Program-made: the position numbers and the translations under genes | Source: Amoebophrya sp. AT5.2 | Lineage: Eukaryota > Sar > Dinophyceae > Syndiniales > Amoebophryaceae | DNA length: 24,046 bases | Assembly (NCBI GenBank): GCA_005223375.1 | Contig: RXOD01004326.1 | Coordinates: forward strand, 1-24,046 | Direction of reading: 5' to 3' | Notes under the pieces: generated by a model | What the model saw: the letters and a program-made list of their open reading frames with translations, nothing else | Database searches by the model: none | What the model was told of the DNA's origin: nothing | Shown here: positions 9,056 through 21,100 of the stretch, in pieces | Layout of the letters: every line of letters starts with the position of its first letter | Position numbering within the stretch: the stretch's first letter is position 1

Positions 9056-9708
9056 GCGATACCCATTGGGGTGCATTTTAGTTAGTTGAAGTTTAATGTA
9101 TTTTGTACATCAAGTTTGAGCCATGAATTCAGGTGGGTGAAGAATTTATTTCAGAGTTATCAGTAGCCATTTCTTTGGAAAATCTTGAGCGGGAGATTCT
9201 TTGTTTCGACATGATTTTGAATAATTGAATGATTTATATTTTTTTGCTGCGAGGCAACAACTACACAACTCTCCGTACTTTGATTCATTAACTCAAGTCG
9301 AAGATATCGATTGAACAGGGGGTGACATGTTTATAAATTTCCGTTTGGTCCCAGTGTAAATCTAAATCTATTTTTGCATCAACGTGTCCGTTTCAAAGTT
9401 TGAGTAAATAGCAACATGGGGAGTTCATGTGACATACAATCAGGATCAATAATTTCAAATGTGATTAAATCCGAATTCGGAAATTCATTTGATACACAAC
9501 TGATCACAATTTTATTTGGTAGCGGTATAAGCACCGGCAACGTGGCCGTGCTTCGCGAATTTCGAAAGTTATTATCAACGTGGATAATTTTTACTTTCAA
9601 TTCTGGTCGTGGTATACTAGAATCCCTGTGTGATTTAGCTAGTTTCTGAACAACGTGGTTTAGGACTAGTTAGTGTTTTTATTGCTTTCAGTAACAACAC
9701 TCCTTTTC
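9056..9708 (+). other. AT-rich 3' untranslated tail of the retrotransposon
   Basis: About 650 nt separate the pol stop from the polypurine tract. Base composition changes sharply to AT-rich compared with the GC-rich coding part. Only short frames without ATG starts or recognisable motifs occur, for example 9416 to 9649. I see no extra gene such as an envelope. Confidence 0.7.
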
Positions 9709-9718
9709 GGGGGGGAAC
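9709..9718 (+). other. Polypurine tract before 3' LTR
   Basis: Seven G residues followed by AAC lie directly before TGTGAATCC. A purine run abutting the 3' LTR is the plus-strand primer site in LTR retrotransposons. The position fits the end of the non-coding tail. Confidence 0.6.
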
Positions 9719-9720
9719 TG

Positions 9721-10116
9721 TGAATCCTCTCTCGATTATGGAGCGTCGTTACTGAGGGTCGAGTAGCAGAGCGTGTCTGTACTCGAAACTGCTAACTGTC
9801 ACATGATCGATTAGTTCGCCTCGTCATCTCGACATCGTCGAACATCATTACATATTTTCCTGCTTGAGTTTGGTTGAACAATGAATGAGTGTTTTCTTTG
9901 CCTGCCCGGGGGGCTCAAGCCCGAGGATGAGATAGCATTTCTTTTGTTTCACGGGGTCAGCTAAGCGCTGACTATCAAACTAATTCAAACAGCTAGTCTC
10001 GCACGTGCTATGCGAGACCATACCGTGGCTAATTGCAGTGGTCAGTAGGACCTAGTGTTCGCTAACGGCCGATACTGTAAAAGTCATAACCGCAACTCTT
10101 CGTCTCTGGAAATTCA
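9721..10116 (+). repeat. Candidate 3' LTR (about 396 bp)
   Basis: The segment starts TGAATCC just after the polypurine tract and ends GGAAATTCA. It therefore has the TG...CA ends and a 5-bp terminal inverted repeat expected of an LTR. The 5' copy is outside the window, so the direct repeat cannot be verified here. A start at 9719 (TGTGAATCC) is also possible. The next five bases, CTCCG, would be the target-site duplication. The LTR contains three short hairpins between 9911 and 10018. Confidence 0.6.
9911..10018 (+). other. Three consecutive hairpins inside the candidate LTR
   Basis: GGGC-TCAA-GCCC spans 9911 to 9922. GTCAGC with a TAAGC loop and GCTGAC spans 9956 to 9972. GTCTCGCA with a 7-base loop and TGCGAGAC spans 9996 to 10018. 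All stems are perfect. They may lie in the transcribed leader (R/U5) part of the element RNA, but the transcription start is not known. Confidence 0.5.
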
Positions 10117-11454
<1,338 letters not shown>

Positions 11455-12270
11455 AAAGAAGGTTTGGCTCTGGTGAGTTGTTTTGGGTGCGCTCTGGCCG
11501 CGCGAGGCTATCATCTTCCATGCGGATTCTTATACCAGGAATCCAGGAGATCCTTTCAGGAGGAACAGTTCTAGTGCAGTGAAGACTCCGGACCGGCCCT
11601 GGAAATCGGCTCGGCTACGACGACCTTTTTGCGATCTATCCCACTAAACCTATTGTTGCCGTGCGCAAACTATTGAATGAACAAAAAATCACAGCGACTC
11701 TATTAAGCCAGCAATGCATGGAAATAGAAAATCGCTGCTGTTGTGTGGAAAATCGGTCGAACGAAAAAGCGTTGAGTCGATCTGCATCGTGTGCTGGTTT
11801 GAAAAAATCCGTGCTGCTGCTGTCGTCTTTTATCGTCCGTCGGTTTGACAAATTGTCAGCTTCCTTCCGCCGGATTCGTGATTCGTGATTCGTGATTGAC
11901 AATGGCTCCGTGTTTGCATGCGAAACTAACCCTCGTGTATAGCAGTTTTTGCCTTCGGTCATTCGTCGCAAGTGCATACCGTTACCGTGTCGTGTAGTCG
12001 CGTTTCAAATTAAGCGTGCGTACCGTCCTTACCTTCCCATTCCCTTCTATTTTCTCCCACCAAAAGCAGACCGACTTCCCGAGTCGGGTGTCGCCTCCAG
12101 GGCTTGCTAAAAATTTCAATTTGCAAAGTTCAATAGATTCCATCTTTTCAATTTCATCAAGAACAAATCCGTACTTTCTCGCGGCCATTCCATGCCGAAC
12201 TGAACAGGACAGTTTTAATATTCGTTCTTACAACTGCTCGCGGATCGGTCGATCTCGATAATCCGGGAGG
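11455..12270. other. Intergenic region between SRP54 and the polycystin-like gene
   Basis: About 800 nt with no convincing coding region on either strand. It must hold the SRP54 3' end and the promoter and 5' UTR of the channel gene. The only clear structure is a short tandem repeat at 11873 to 11897. Confidence 0.6.
11873..11897 (+). repeat. Short tandem repeat, unit GATTCGT
   Basis: Three perfect copies of the 7-base unit GATTCGT are followed by a partial GATT. Confidence 0.9.
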
Positions 12271-15200
12271 ATGGTTCGGAAGACGTTTGGGGGCGCGCCG
12301 CCTCCGACCAAGGTGTTCAAGACTCCCGACTACGAATTGCGAAGGAGCAAGAACACACTTGGGGGCCTGAACGACCCTCTCCTGGAGCAAGAGGGCGTTC
12401 TGACAACCCTCCCCCGGAAGTCGTCCACCCGCGCCTCTGCGTCTGAGTTCAGCCCCGCGCAACGCGCCAAGGCCGAGGAGGGGCGCAAGATGGTGCTCGT
12501 GATCGACGAGTTTCGCCAGCAGTACATCTGGTTCGTCCGCGCCTCCACCTCGTACGGCATCCTGGCCACGTTTTTGCTCTTCGTGGCCTTGTACCTGACC
12601 ACCGTGGTACAGCAGAGCCAGATCCACGTCTTACACGACGCGAACGCGGCCTGGATGCACCCGCTGATGCCCTTGCCCCCCCTCTCTCCCCTCACTGAAG
12701 AAAAAGTGTGGAACTACATCAACAGCCTGGTCCCCAACATCTACCACACGCCGGTCGTGATGGGCCCCCACGGGGAGAAGATGGAGGGCGTGATGGCTAG
12801 TTCTATGATGAGTACCTCCGCAGGTGAGCAGGTGGGTGGTAATGATGCTCCTCCGCTCCTGTACGAGGCGCTCGCCGACCGTCAGGATGTTTTGACCGGG
12901 CTGTACCTCACCAGCAAGCGGAAGTACCTAAAGACCGGCACGTGCATCGTGGCGCACTCGCTGTGCCTGTCGGACCGGGACCTGAAGGAGCCCTTTGTCG
13001 CGCTGTGGGACGAGGGCGAAACACAGATCCCTTACGACGCTTCCAATCAGGGCTACTCCGTGTACCTGACGCCCGCGGAGGTGAAGGGGGGGAAGCTGGC
13101 GTTCCTGCAGAAGTACGGGTTTTTGTCGCCCACCACGCACGAAATCACCGTGAAGTGGGTGGCCACGACGCCGGCGCTGCACGTGCTGACGGTGGTCGAG
13201 TTCGCGGCGAAAGTTACGCTGGCCGGCCAATGGGACTCCTCGTTGACGCCGAAGTCGGTGCCGGCCAAGTTGTACCCGAACCCGTTCGAAAAGGACCCGG
13301 TGAAGCTCATCGTCGGATACAAGCCCATCTACAAGCCGGCACCAGAGGAGGAAAACTTGGCGGAGACGGGTCACAAGATGGGGGAGAGCAACAAGAACGG
13401 CACAGCAACCTCCGCGGAGGTGGTTCAGGAGGGGCATCGGATGGAGGCGGCGGCTAAGACGAGGATGCCGTACATGACGCCGGTGGACCCGCACGAGGGC
13501 GAGTGGTTCCGCGAAATCCACGGGCAGGTGGTGAACGTGAAGGCGCTCTGGGAGCTGGGGCTCCGGCTGTTGCTCGAGTTTCTCTGCATCGGGCTCGCCA
13601 TCGTGCAGGTCTCGGACCTGATGGTGCAGGTTATGAAGCCGTCCAGCGATTTGGTGGTCGGCGTGATCACGCACCGGATCCCAACCGACCACTGCGGCTT
13701 CCCGTACATGAAGTCCGCGCAGTGCCAGTGGTTCCTCGCGTTTCCGCTCTCGATCGTGTGCTGGATTTCGACGCTGGTGTACCACCGGGTGTACGTCACG
13801 CCGCGCGTGCAAGAGTTCTACAGCCGCTTTCTCTCGACCACGGGAGCCCACCACGGCCCGGCGCATCACGAAATGCAGTGGGAGACCTCGTCGTCGTCGG
13901 AGATGCTGTACTCGCCGACGGCCGCCGTTGGCGAGATGAGCCCGAACCTTCTGTCGCAGCAGCACATGAGCCTGCTCGAGATGAACAGCGGTGGAAACAG
14001 CAGCTCCTTCGACCCCATGTCGCCCGAGGGGGAGTTCGTGTCCAAGCTGATCCACCATGCCAACGCCGCCGAGCAGTTTTTCGCCACCTACCGCGTGCTC
14101 GCCGGGCTGGTGATCATCCTAATCATCTCGATGTTTTTCGAGCACATCGCGTTCCAAAAACGGCTTGCGATCATCATCGAAACCTTCACGGGGATCGGCG
14201 GCGACTTCTTCCACCTGCTGCTCGTCTTTCTCGTCACCCTGATGGGCTTCGCGTCGATGACCTGCATCATGCTGGGCGCGTACGACGAGGGGTTCTCAGA
14301 CGTGTTCCCCGGCGCCTACCACCTGTTTTTGAGCTGCATGGGCCTGTTCAAGCCAGCCTCCACCGCGACACCGATGGCGGAGTCCTTCAACAAGTTCCCA
14401 CTCTTCATGGCCGTGGAGGAGTACTCGCTGAACACGTTCGCGATGCCGGTGTTTCTGCTCTTCAAGCTGCTCATGATCATGATCCTCTTCAAGTTCGTGA
14501 TCGCCTTCATCATGGAGGCATACAAGAAAGCAAACCCGGAAATGAGGAGCAAGTCGAAGAGCGTCATGAGCGATTTGACCTGGTTCGCCTGGTTCTTCCG
14601 GGAAAAGTACCGACGTCTACGATATTCACTTTATTGTCGTCTAATGCTCGTCTTGGTCTTTTGCTTTTCCTTTTGTAGAGCCACGTCTTTTGTGATCGAA
14701 TCTATCTAGCACTAGCGTTACGTCGTCACGTCCACCTCCATGCGAAAAACAAAAATCCGCGAAAAAATCGCCACAGGTACTTCCGTCCGCGCAGCAAGGG
14801 GTTTGTGAACTTGCACCACATGGTCGTGGGGCTTAAGTACGCCGACGTGAAACACCAGCAGCGGTGCCGGGAGCGCGAGGAGGCCGAGGAATTGATGGAC
14901 CGGCGGAGATCGGAGAACGGCCCCAAAGAGAAGGAGGAAGAGCACCACATGCACGTGACGTCGCACCCACCGCATCTCTTTTTGGACGCCGAAGAAGTGC
15001 TGTGGGCGCTCAACTCAGTGTCGCAAAACCGTGCGGCGCCAGGAGACCTGATCGAGGTACGCTACCGAAGTATCTTCTTGTTCGTCGACGCCGTCGTTGG
15101 GCAGCAATGCGAATCAGTTAAGTATAGTGATCGATCGTTTTTTATCGGTGCATTTCGCGGCTTTTCACTCGACCTGTCCAGCCTGTTTAGGTCCAATCAA

Positions 15201-15835
15201 ACTTTAGGGGGGTCGCGAGAGTCTTTTTTTCTCATTGCCGCTGCCCCAAGGCCAAGAACACGCTCATGATGTTCCTGCTCTTTAGGGGAACGCAGCGTGC
15301 TGACCGTCGTCCTGTTTCCAAAAAGTTATAGCTGAGCCATGGTTCTTTATTTTCCGCACAAGTTGAGTATTAGCAAAAGTAAAATCCATCTGCTTTCATG
15401 CTTTTCGATCGATCCATCGCGTTCATCGGGCAGGTCGGGCGCGGTTGCGAGATTACTCCGACTTTGTGTCACTACGCGGAGGCGGACGCGGAGTGGTTGG
15501 TCAAGAACTTCGGGCAGCCGATGAGCCGTGCGGTCCGCCGCCCCACCACTGCAAAACAGGCTCTGGTCGGGCAGGCGCGGGAGATTTTTCTGGCCTTCGA
15601 CGAGGAGGACACTGGCTTCCTCACCCTGCGGCAAACGGCCCAATACCTGCAGGCGTTGGGACACTATCACGTGGCGCACGACGACAAACTCTTCCGCAAA
15701 ATCGTGGAGAAGTACGACCCGGAAGAAGACGGCTTGTTCTCGCAAAGTAGCGTGGCAGAAATGCTGAAAGACCCGATCTTCGAATACCCCGAATACGTGC
15801 ACCAACACCTGCACAAAGGAAGCATCACCGGGTGA
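12271..15835 (+). CDS. Polycystin/TRPP (PKD2-like) cation channel with EF-hand-like C-terminus
   Basis: Polycystins are six-helix cation channels, often in ciliary or plasma membrane. Exons are 12271 to 14606, 14777 to 15056 and 15434 to 15835, giving about 1005 residues; both introns are GT-AG (phases 2 and 0). The start ATG follows GGGAGG. A first helix lies at residues 94 to 112. A large extracellular polycystin-type domain follows (about 115 to 425), then helices near 428 to 448, 486 to 504, 606 to 625, 643 to 668 and 722 to 750. A pore loop lies near 680 to 695 (FLSCMGLF). The last helix, ending FVIAFIMEAY, matches the polycystin S6 pattern. Exon 3 has two EF-hand-like loops, DEEDTGFLTLRQ (15599) and DPEEDGLFSQSS (15716), both lacking the final Glu. 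Exon 2 is rich in charged residues. The start of exon 3 is less certain, because 15452 would also keep the frame. Confidence 0.82.
14607..14776 (+). other. Intron 1 of the polycystin-like gene, with a second internal acceptor
   Basis: Splicing GT at 14607 to AG at 14776 restores a lysine codon and joins FREK to YFRPRSKGF, with good charge continuity. A second acceptor at 14677 to 14678 is preceded by a longer pyrimidine tract. Its use would end the protein after about nine residues. The 72-nt segment between is a multiple of three and open, so retention also stays in frame. Confidence 0.65.
15057..15433 (+). other. Intron 2 of the polycystin-like gene
   Basis: GTACGC at 15057 pairs with GGGCAG ending at 15433. 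The join is phase 0 between DLIE and VGRGCE. The intron is 377 nt and contains stops in the frame of exon 2. Confidence 0.6.
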
Positions 15836-16709
15836 AGGGTCTGGGCGATTACGGGGGGCTTTCTCGATCCGGTCGAATTATTGTTTTTTCTCGTTTGCGA
15901 GAATGGCACGCAGACGCACTTCTTATTTTCTTCGCTGATCTGATGATGCTACTGCTAGCACTAGGTGGATAAAATCAAAACAGATACAGACGTGACTTTT
16001 TTTCAAGCGTTGTAATTGCCTCACTCGAGCGTTAGAACGAAGAGACCCTCATTCTAGCGTTCTGTCGGTGTTTCAAAGAATTTTTTGACGGCTTTCGTGC
16101 TACTCATGCATTACCCGGGCGGTAGGCTGATGTGTTTTGTTTTGTGGCCGCACTACCCCTGGCCGTGCTCGCTGCTTCTACCTGCCAATACAAACAACGA
16201 CAAGATACTGCTCATGTAAGTATGTTATGAACCGGAACTAAATCTGCCGACCACGCAAAGAAAAAGGAGGACGTCTTTCCCCCTCGCTAGAAGACAGAGG
16301 AATCTCTCGACATTCGATTGTTGTTCGCGGCGCCAGTGCAGCTTAAGTGGTCGGTTCCTGTGTTGTGCACTGTAGATTCGTGTTTCAGCGGCCATTTTTT
16401 GGCGCTTTCGTGAATCGCGAAATATCCAGGACGATGAAATGGATTTGCGATCCACCGCCGATCTTGATCTACAGCAATTTCGGATTGCCTCTTCCACGTG
16501 GTCCAGGATGGAACTCTTCCGCTGTGGCGTGCACACCACCACGACCACGCACTGGCGTTAGACTCCCCGCATTGGAAAATACGCAGCTACATTCAGCGAC
16601 AGAAGCTCTTTAGAACATTTGAGTAGTGGACGACCTAAAAAAAGCTGCAGAACGAGAGGCGTCAATACGAAGGCATTACAGAAGGGCGTGTGCCCAACCC
16701 TCGGCGAGG
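15836..16709. other. Intergenic region between channel and ISD11 genes
   Basis: About 870 nt. A frame from 16347 to 16613 has no recognisable motif and no splice link to ISD11. I see no RNA gene or mobile element here. Confidence 0.55.
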
Positions 16710-17120
16710 ATGGGAAAGACAAACATGGCCCTCTACCGGTCGATCCTGCGCGCGGCTCACAAATTTGAGGACTACAACTTTCGGGCCTACTTCATGCGAA
16801 GGGTATATAGGTTTTTTGGCCTGTGGTTCGTGATGATTTATTATATATTTCATCAATTGTCGATGTCGCAGCTCCAGCTCCTTTTCTACGTACTTTTCCA
16901 CTTTCTGCTTGATGTTGATGTTGTTTCATGACGCAAATTAATATATGTTGCAACTGCATTATTTCAGGCCCGCGAGGATTGGCGGCAGCCGGTGCGGAGT
17001 GAGAATTTTGAAAAAGAGCAGCGCAACCACCTCCACGTGTTGCAGCGGCAAGCGGTGATCTCCTCTTTCTACCCATCTCCGACGTATGAAAACGCGCAAA
17101 ACAAAAGCAAGTCGACATAG
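16710..17120 (+). CDS. ISD11: ISD11/LYRM4-like LYR-motif protein
   Basis: ISD11 is the mitochondrial LYR protein that stabilises the cysteine desulphurase NFS1 together with acyl carrier protein, in iron-sulphur cluster assembly. Exon 1 (16710 to 16802) encodes a start MGKTNM, then LYR at 16731 and KFEDYNFRAYFMRR, closely matching the family N-terminus. Exon 2 (16968 to 17120) encodes the second half with ENFEKEQRNHLHVLQRQAVISSFY and stops at TAG. The 165-nt intron is GT-AG, phase 0, and falls right after the YNFRAY helix. Total length is 81 residues, slightly short of the roughly 90 usual. The ATG at 16710 is the first in frame; no separate targeting peptide is visible. Other small LYR proteins are the alternative, but the N-terminal match favours ISD11. 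Confidence 0.85.
16803..16967 (+). other. Intron of the ISD11-like gene
   Basis: GTATAT at 16803 and ATTTCAG ending at 16967 bound an AT-rich 165-nt intron. The join restores the LYR protein frame. Confidence 0.8.
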
Positions 17121-18158
17121 CGTCCATGCATTGTGGCCGCCTTTGAGACCGATGGCATTCGATGCTTTATCGCATCATCTCGATGGACTCTACGGCAGAG
17201 GCAAAGCCTCAAATGGTGCCATTCTTTCACGGTCGGCAATCCACCATCGTGTCCTTGTTCTTTCGAGATCTCAAGCCTGGATGTGGATCCTTCCCAGTTC
17301 GTTCTCGATCTCAAAGTACGTGTAGCTCCGACCACTGGTTCGAGTATTTGCTCCGTAATACGAGGTTCCTTTTGTATTTGTTCCGCCCGCCAGAAGTGGC
17401 CGTTCTGTTTCCCTGTGCTGGTTCTCCCGCTCCCAATCATGAATGGTTTGGGATCCAAAAGTAGAAGTTCCGCCCCGCTTTCGCAATCAAACGGTGGATC
17501 TTTTTTGTACCGCACAACGGCGTTCCAAACCGTATTCGTAGCCAAAAAGCAATGTAGTGCCGTAGGTACTTAAATCAGTGCATCTTTTGTTTAAGTTCAT
17601 CGAAAACAATGGCTACAGTGGTTGGCGAGGCGCTCGCTTCATAATATTGATTGTGTTCCCCAACAACGACCAAGCGTAGTTTATGGAGTACCTCTACAGC
17701 CACACCAGAACAAGAGAAGCAAAGTCATTTGAGTGCCAGGTGATGCCTTCGTGTCCACCTCTACTGCGCCATTTCACTTCGCACGTTGTAGTTATAGTAC
17801 AGAGACGAGGACGTGGACGTCCTATTTTTGGATATCTGCTAATCAGCTCCACATTTTTTTATAAATATCCGAAACCTGCGATATCAGAAGCGGCCAGATA
17901 CAACAGAAAAGCCCAAGAAAGTTGGCCCATGCCTTCTGAAGTCATTTATAATCTTTCTTAATCTGATGAACAGTTTTTGAGGAGCCTTACTTTATTTCTC
18001 TCCGCTGAAGGTAAATTTCGTCCACAAACTCGCTACTTTTCCTCTCCACCGAGTACTGCTTACTTTTCTTTTGTAGTGACATATATTCGTCTAGTATTCA
18101 TTGGTTTTTAAAAAATCCCCCAGTACTTCTATCGATCAAGAAGAAGCAGCAGTCGGCG
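17121..18158. other. Intergenic region before the kinase gene
   Basis: About 1 kb with overlapping frames on both strands (for example 17133 to 17573 on + and 17069 to 17545 on -). None shows a recognisable domain or splice pattern. The 3' end probably holds the kinase 5' UTR, including a candidate 66-nt intron from GTAAAT at 18011 to TTTTGTAG at 18076. Confidence 0.5.
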
Positions 18159-21100
18159 ATGTCGGTGCTGTGTCCTTTCATCTCTACTCTTCTCGCGGGC
18201 AGCTTCACGCTGCTCTCTCTGCAGGCGGTCGCTGCGGTGACGACGGCCCCGCACCAGCAACCCGACGAAGACGATTCCGACGTCACGACCGGCCCCCCCG
18301 ACCTCGCACCCCGCACCCCGCCGTGCAAGACTACCCCGCTTGACCACTGGAGGGCCGGCAGTTCGGGCACCGGTCCCGGGCAGGGAGGCGGGTTTCGGCG
18401 GCAGCAAGCAGGGAAGAACTCCGGATCAAATACCGAAATCTTTACGGAAGGCAGCACGGGGGTTCCAAATTCCCCCGAGCCGCACCAGTTGGGGACGCCC
18501 CAGACTGATTTTGAGGGATTTTCTTGGCAGCTCGACGGCCCGCGCTACGAGTCGGATGTTCGCAGCTGCTTTTCGGCACTGCTGCCAAACGTGGCGACGG
18601 AGCTGAAGAAGTCGGCAGCGAGGTCCTGCCCGGACGCAGCTTCGTCCGCAGGGGATTTGCGGGGGTCGGTGTATTCTGGCTGTACAACCAATCTCGATTG
18701 GGAGATCGCGCTTCCGACCTCGTGCCGTCACCTCGACGCGACGTCGGTGCCGACTTTGGCGGAGTTTTCGGCCGAGCCAGTGAACGTGACGGCGGATCTT
18801 ATGGGGATCCGGATCAAGCATCTTGAGTTCGCGGCCCCGGACGAAATCATGCACGAGCTGGAGAAGGTGCTGCAGAGGTTTCCAGCGGCTTCGCACGGCG
18901 GTTTTGGCGGCGCACGCGCAGAGTACCAGGGGGACAGTACCTCTACACCAGTACCACCAGTTGTGCCTCCCACTGCCAACGAGGCGCGGCAGAGTTTTAG
19001 GCTGCGAGCGGCGAGCGTGGCGTGGAGCCTGGGCGCATTCCTCTACCGCGTTACCTACCGCGAGTCGGTGTTGGACGCCTTGTGGCGCTCCGCAGAAATG
19101 GACGCGGTCTTCCGCAGTGCGGGCCGGATTGCCCTGCTGCCCCAGTTAGCCAAACGGGACGACATTGAGCTCTTTCTGCACGTCTCGGATGCGCGTCTTT
19201 TGCTCGAGGAGATGCAGGTGCTGGTGGAAAAGACGAAGCGCCGGGATTATCACTCGTGGTTTGACTGGCTGATCAAAGACCTGGCGGTGTTTTGGGATCA
19301 CCTCAACCGCGAAAACACGTCGGCGTCGCACGCTCAAGCGCGGTCCTCGCACCGACCTTTTACGTTTCCTCAACAGCAGAGCCCTACAGAAAGGCTGTCC
19401 GCGGCGATTGCAGCACGTGGTAGGGACAGGTGGCAGACAGTGAATGACCTCCTCGCCCCGATCGAGATGAGCGGGATAGAGATGAGTGAGGATCGCAGAC
19501 GCCAACAGACGCCGTGCTTCCGCGACCTGCTGTGGCTGTTGCTCTCCGCGTCTCGCACCGATCGCGCCCGACACCTGGGCGCCGCTGCGGCGAACCGGCT
19601 TTCGCTGGACGACAGCACGGTTGGGACACATATGTGGGCCAAAGACGAGTGCAGCACGATCGAGTTGCGCGCATTTTTCAACCGCTCGCTGATCCGTGAC
19701 GCACTAAAATATTATCCGTCCCCCGCAATGCGAGAGGGGTTGTGCCGGCAATTCGACCACTGGCGGATGCGGAACCACGGGAAAAGTGGTTTTTTCGATG
19801 CTGCAACGGGTGCAAATCCCAATCCCGACGTCGCTGCAAGAGTTCCTGCCCGGCTAACAATCACAGATCGGGAGCGGGATACACTTCCCGTGCCGCACGT
19901 TATGGCGTACGTGCGATCGAATCGTTTGGTCCTGGACTGTCACGGCACCGTGGTGAAGCTGAGTGCGGAGGGGGCGCACGAGATGTACATACAGCACCTT
20001 GCGCAGCAGGCGTGGGAGAAAATGGTGGTAGACGGGGAAAACCCGTTTTTGGGGCTGCAGTGGTTGAAGACGAAAGTAGACGAGGAAGAGGAGGAGGGAC
20101 AGGGACTTGGAGCTTCTCGCAATCTTGGCACCGGGTCCAGCTGGGTGTGGCCCACCTCTCCGGACGCAGTGTTCCAGCTACCGGCAACCAGCCCGATGGG
20201 TCCACCCGACGCTCGCACAAATCCTTTCGACGACGCGTATGCTGTGGCTGTGAGCATGAAGCCGCCACCGGCACCCTTGCTTGACTTTGCGGGAGCGCTC
20301 TCTGTGTGCGATCTGTTGCCCTCTGCGGCAGCTACGGGTACTGGGGCATCAGAAGTGCCTCTCTGGGAGCTCCCAATCGGGTCCTTGCAACCGATCCTGA
20401 GTCAGGGCCGCCGGCTCTCCTCGCGCCGACCGTCGGCCAGTAGTACCTGCCGGGCGAGCAGCGTACATTCCGAGACCAGGAGGAACGCCAACCCAGACGT
20501 TTCTCCACTCAGCCTCGGGTCCGAAACGAAGGTCCGCCGTCGCCTCGAGGAGATTGAGCGCGCGCCGGCGTGTCGGCTCGCGCTGGCGCAGGCGGCCGAA
20601 AAGAAAAAGTCAGATGCGGTGGAAGACGAGGATCTGTGCACCGCGATGGAGCAGCTGCTTACCACCCCTCGGGAGCGCGGACCATCGATCTTTTCGCCGA
20701 CAGAAGCCATCATACCAGTTACTCCACCTCCGCCAACCACGTCCGGGAATCTTCTCCCCGTTGCACGACGCGAAGAGACCGCAGCGGTCGCTGCGTTGCG
20801 CGACTGCTACTTCGAGCACGAGAGCTGCGGCGGGACGATCGGGTTACGGTTTAAGGACGTGAACGAGGGCGTGATCGGGTTCGAAATGGAGCGAGCCGCG
20901 CCTGGTTTCCAACCCATGCACGACTGGCTCAACATTTTTTGCCGGCCGGAGGCGATCTGCGGGCCGAGGGAATACCATTCGACTTACCGAGCGAGGTATC
21001 GCGGCGACGCGGTTGAAGCACGCCAAAACGCGGTGTACGACGGACTGATGAAGCTTGAGCTCGCGCAACAGTTGGCGCAGGCGCTGCGGTTCCTCCACGA

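Larger units (their letters stand above)
1..10116 (+). mobile_element. Ty1/copia-type LTR retrotransposon, 5' end outside window
   Basis: The element consists of gag, pol, an AT-rich 3' untranslated tail, a polypurine tract and a candidate 3' LTR. The order protease, integrase, reverse transcriptase, RNase H within pol defines the Ty1/copia superfamily, because Ty3/gypsy elements have integrase last. Both reading frames are free of stops over more than 9 kb, which suggests a recent and possibly competent copy. The 5' LTR and primer binding site are not visible, since the gag frame is already open at base 3. The right boundary at 10116 is inferred from a TGAAT/ATTCA terminal inverted repeat. 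It could be a few bases off, and the start of the LTR could be 9719 instead of 9721. Confidence 0.9.

Noticed and set aside
9719..9803. An 85-bp TGTGA...TCACA unit as the LTR
   Set aside because: It is too short to hold U3, R and U5. The 9721 to 10116 boundary fits better with the intron acceptor downstream.
13503..14678. Long overlapping frame of 391 codons on the + strand inside the channel gene, and a 376-codon frame on the - strand (12928 to 14058)
   Set aside because: Both are Arg/Ala/His-rich shadows of a GC-rich coding exon with no domains. The channel frame carries all the recognisable motifs.
15940..15965. Hammerhead-like CTGATGA followed by a TGCTA/TAGCA stem
   Set aside because: The required GAAA after stem II is absent, and no flanking stems I and III were found.
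16390..16405. GCCATTTTTTGGC resembling the middle of a spliced leader, after a TTTCAG
   Set aside because: The match is short and broken by two extra T residues; it is better seen as a chance near-palindrome.
16347..16613. 88-codon frame upstream of ISD11
   Set aside because: It has no recognisable domain and no splice link, and the ISD11 start at 16710 explains the gene without it.
17964..18010. C/D snoRNA-like CTGATGA ... CTGA spacing
   Set aside because: The C box lacks the purine at its first position and there is no terminal stem.
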